From Stenopsyche tienmushanensis (Eukaryota; Arthropoda; Insecta; Trichoptera; Stenopsychidae), in the NCBI GenBank assembly GCA_008973525.1, contig WACJ01000009.1, positions 744,001 to 808,000 of the forward strand: a stretch of DNA of 64,000 nt, read 5' to 3'. The position numbers and the translations under genes are program-made. The notes beneath the pieces were generated by a model, which saw nothing but the letters and a program-made list of their open reading frames with translations, was not told the DNA's origin and searched no databases. This document shows, one piece after another, positions 63,960-64,000 of the stretch (positions are counted from its first letter, which is position 1; each line of letters begins with the position of its first letter).

Positions 63960-64000
63960 TTAACCCTTTGCGGTTGTTTGTCTGCTCTCAGACACCACAC
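63960..64000 (+). mobile_element. Possible piggyBac-like element end, cut by the window edge
   Basis: TTAACCCTTTGCGGTTG at 63960-63976 resembles piggyBac-type termini and the start of the MITE at 63.55 kb. The sequence ends before any partner could be seen. Confidence 0.4.

Larger units (their letters stand above)
59714..64000 (+). other. Start of the next (phase 0) intron of the Side-like gene
   Basis: Begins at GTAATT and runs off the window. I looked for an exon completing Ig3 (an F-strand Y.C.A.N-type motif after an acceptor) and did not find one. It contains a jockey-like LINE relic and a piggyBac-like MITE. Confidence 0.7.

Noticed and set aside
1..64000. CRISPR arrays, rRNA genes, bacterial operons or integrated viral genes
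   Set aside because: No regularly spaced identical repeats, no conserved rRNA cores, no dense same-strand gene runs, and no viral protein motifs were seen; the window reads as arthropod intronic DNA.

Overview
The window reads as intron-dominated, AT-rich arthropod (most likely insect) nuclear DNA. There are no operons, no ribosome-binding sites and no bacterial gene density. The only host gene I can support is on the + strand: an internal part of a sidestep (Side) family immunoglobulin cell-surface protein. Three exons are visible, at 3394-3504, 53842-54045 and 59568-59713. They splice in compatible phases (1, 1, then 0 at the last donor) and encode the second Ig domain plus the start of the third. 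The signal peptide and first Ig domain lie upstream of the window. The rest of Ig3, later Ig/FN3 domains, membrane segment and tail lie downstream.

The second intron is about 50.3 kb (3505-53841), the third about 5.5 kb (54046-59567), and the flanking introns run off both ends. The introns hold a dense set of decayed transposable elements. These are a Mutator-like (MULE) transposase fragment (2.3-2.7 kb); a tandem repeat beginning with a CCCGGCGCGTTGC motif (7.9-8.3 kb); fragments of one mariner-like family with a 'PDLTPLDFF' motif (0.06-0.35, 9.0-9.4, 11.4-11.7, 14.2-14.4, 54.7-55.4, 57.2-57.8 kb); a pogo/Tigger-like element (17.2-17.8 kb); and an 'endonuclease-reverse transcriptase' LINE (22.0-22.9 kb) whose tail is also seen at 49.0-49.3 kb. 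There are also three classical mariners (29.1-30.2, 47.3-48.2, 48.5-49.0 kb); an 8-bp-TSD hAT MITE (46.0 kb); a 0.9-kb TTAA-flanked foldback element (57.9-58.9 kb); a jockey-like LINE (60.1-60.8 kb); and a piggyBac-like MITE (63.5-63.7 kb). A ~0.6-kb unclassified repeat occurs in opposite orientation at 11.8-12.4 and 36.9-37.5 kb.

One non-transposon coding relic at 19.69-20.01 kb (about 105 codons with a single internal stop) looks like a pseudogene of an unidentified cellular protein. Between the elements are non-repetitive islands, less AT-rich than their surroundings (for example 5.93-6.3, 9.83-10.29, 18.6-19.06, 26.7-27.1, 31.1-31.7, 42.6-43.1, 43.86-44.25, 46.4-47.0, 55.7-56.3, 62.2-63.0 kb). 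These are the natural candidates for conserved enhancers of the host gene, but nothing in the sequence alone proves it.

I found no tRNA, rRNA, CRISPR array or clearly novel multi-gene system. The points most worth a second look are the 50-kb intron inside one Ig domain, the unidentified pseudogene, the nested foldback element, and the sharing of element families across the locus.
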